A stretch of DNA of 5,773 nt. It comes from Ktedonobacterales bacterium (GTDB taxonomy: Bacteria; Chloroflexota; Ktedonobacteria; Ktedonobacterales; JADMIN01). Within the stretch, counting starts at the first letter, position 1; every line of letters starts with the position of its first letter. The stretch covers positions 1 to 5,773 of the forward strand of contig JAICVT010000289.1 of NCBI GenBank assembly GCA_025935235.1, in the 5' to 3' direction. Below the pieces are notes generated by a model. The model was not told where the DNA came from. It saw nothing but the letters and a program-made list of their open reading frames with translations, and searched no databases. The position numbers were made by a program, and so were the translations under genes. Of this stretch, positions 5,299 through 5,773 are shown in pieces.

Positions 5299-5773
5299 TC
5301 ACTGTACACCATGTGAGTGTACTGCTATGTGCAGCCTCGTCACCGCGATCCCAGGGAGCGCGTGCCAGAGTTGGCGTCCATCGCGTGCGCTGATCGCGCA
5401 TGCGCCCAGCGGAGTGGCCAGATAGAGGCGCCCATTGGCCGCCACGACGGAGCAGGCGCCGTTCGGTCGGATGGGATGCAACCAGCGGAAACGCAGCGCA
5501 TCGCTGACCAGTGGTCGCCAGTGACCGGTCCGCGACGCCTGCTGGCCGCGCTGAATCGCCTGCCGCGCAAGAAAGAGCGCATACACCCACACTGGGCTGC
5601 GCCAGCGCCAGAGAACTTGTCCCGTCGTCGCGCGCATGGCGCGCAGGCGCATCGCGCTGTCGTTGCGCCAGAAGAGGTAGAGGCGCCCGTCCTCGGCCAG
5701 CAGACTGGTCTCGACGGTTCGCCCGCGCAGGAGTTCGTCCAGCGACATGCGCCACACCTCGTCGCCGCTCTCC
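5299..5773 (-). CDS. C-terminal part of a PQQ-like beta-propeller protein (5' end outside window)
   Basis: The frame is open to the window edge; a GTG at 5755-5757 is probably internal because the upstream residues ESGDE continue the pattern. Of 157 visible residues, two propeller blades of the PQQ/BamB type can be read: LLAEDGRLYLFW to ATTGQVLWRW (about 24-57) and SVVAANGRLYLATP to ARDGRQLWHALPG (about 108-141). Each has the G-x-L-Y-L strand and the D/T-G-x-x-L-W turn typical of these repeats. Between them lies a less regular stretch (VWVYALFLARQAIQRGQQ) that may be an insertion. Such repeats occur in envelope assembly factors, quinoprotein dehydrogenases and as sensor parts of protein kinases. 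With only the end visible, the role cannot be fixed, and no catalytic residue is seen. The overlapping frame ending at 5270 lacks any domain pattern and is rejected. Confidence 0.7.
   Translation of the reverse strand, partial: ESGDEVWRMSLDELLRGRTVETSLLAEDGRLYLFWRNDSAMRLRAMRATTGQVLWRWRSPVWVYALFLARQAIQRGQQASRTGHWRPLVSDALRFRWLHPIRPNGACSVVAANGRLYLATPLGACAISARDGRQLWHALPGIAVTRLHIAVHSHGVQ
5304..5322. promoter_or_regulatory. Inverted repeat GTACAC-N7-GTGTAC between the propeller gene and hemL
   Basis: The two 6-bp arms (5304-5309 and 5317-5322) form a 19-bp dyad like many dimeric repressor sites. It overlaps the last codons of the propeller gene and lies about 54 bp before the hemL start, where a hemL promoter might be. 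No clear -10 or -35 boxes are seen around it, so an operator role is speculative. Confidence 0.3.

Noticed and set aside
4027..5316. A 429-codon open frame on the plus strand opposite hemL
   Set aside because: It is antisense to a full-length, motif-complete hemL; its product is rich in Arg, Ala, His and Gln without domain pattern, as expected for a GC-rich shadow frame.
5270..5755. A 161-codon minus-strand frame overlapping the propeller gene
   Set aside because: It is Arg/Ala-rich without any motif, while the overlapping frame ending at 5299 shows two PQQ-like blades.

Overview
This is a GC-rich window with six protein genes, two of them cut by the window edges. Short Shine-Dalgarno sites (AGAGGAA, GAGGGGAG, AGGGGAG, GAGGA) precede most starts, and one promoter looks like an extended -10. 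The gene content, and an intergenic block of GC-rich hairpins of the GCCTGCGCGG / GACTTCAGTC type, suggest a member of the Chloroflexota (Ktedonobacteria-like). That assignment is an inference from style, not from a marker gene.

Left part, plus strand: the C-terminal part of a multi-pass membrane protein (3-851) resembling the end of a family-39-like glycosyltransferase. After a 111-bp gap with a candidate extended -10 promoter comes a 187-residue protein (963-1526) with an acidic disordered N-terminus, a compact beta-rich domain resembling a bacterial PH-like fold, and a C-terminal membrane anchor. It converges on the next gene with only 42 bp between them.

Middle, minus strand: a stand-alone receiver-domain response regulator (1569-2018), a structured 261-bp gap, and a small GlsB/YeaQ/YmgE-type membrane protein (2280-2543). 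A 432-bp non-coding stretch (2544-2975) follows. It contains a 14-bp hairpin in the leader of the small membrane gene and a run of six adjacent hairpins, the largest of which looks like a bidirectional terminator.

Right part, minus strand: a 285-residue protein of unknown function (2976-3833), a complete hemL (3958-5250), and the C-terminal part of a PQQ-like beta-propeller protein (5299-5773). Transcription would run from the propeller gene through hemL towards the unknown gene. HemL makes 5-aminolevulinate for tetrapyrroles by the C5 route; the other enzymes of that route are not in the window, and nothing here ties its neighbours to heme synthesis.

I see no mobile element, CRISPR array, tRNA or rRNA, and no convincing defence or biosynthetic system. 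The most unusual content is in the intergenic DNA: a hairpin cassette with two internal copies that differ by a compensatory base-pair change, and a G-rich triple repeat inside an inverted repeat in the leader of the response regulator.
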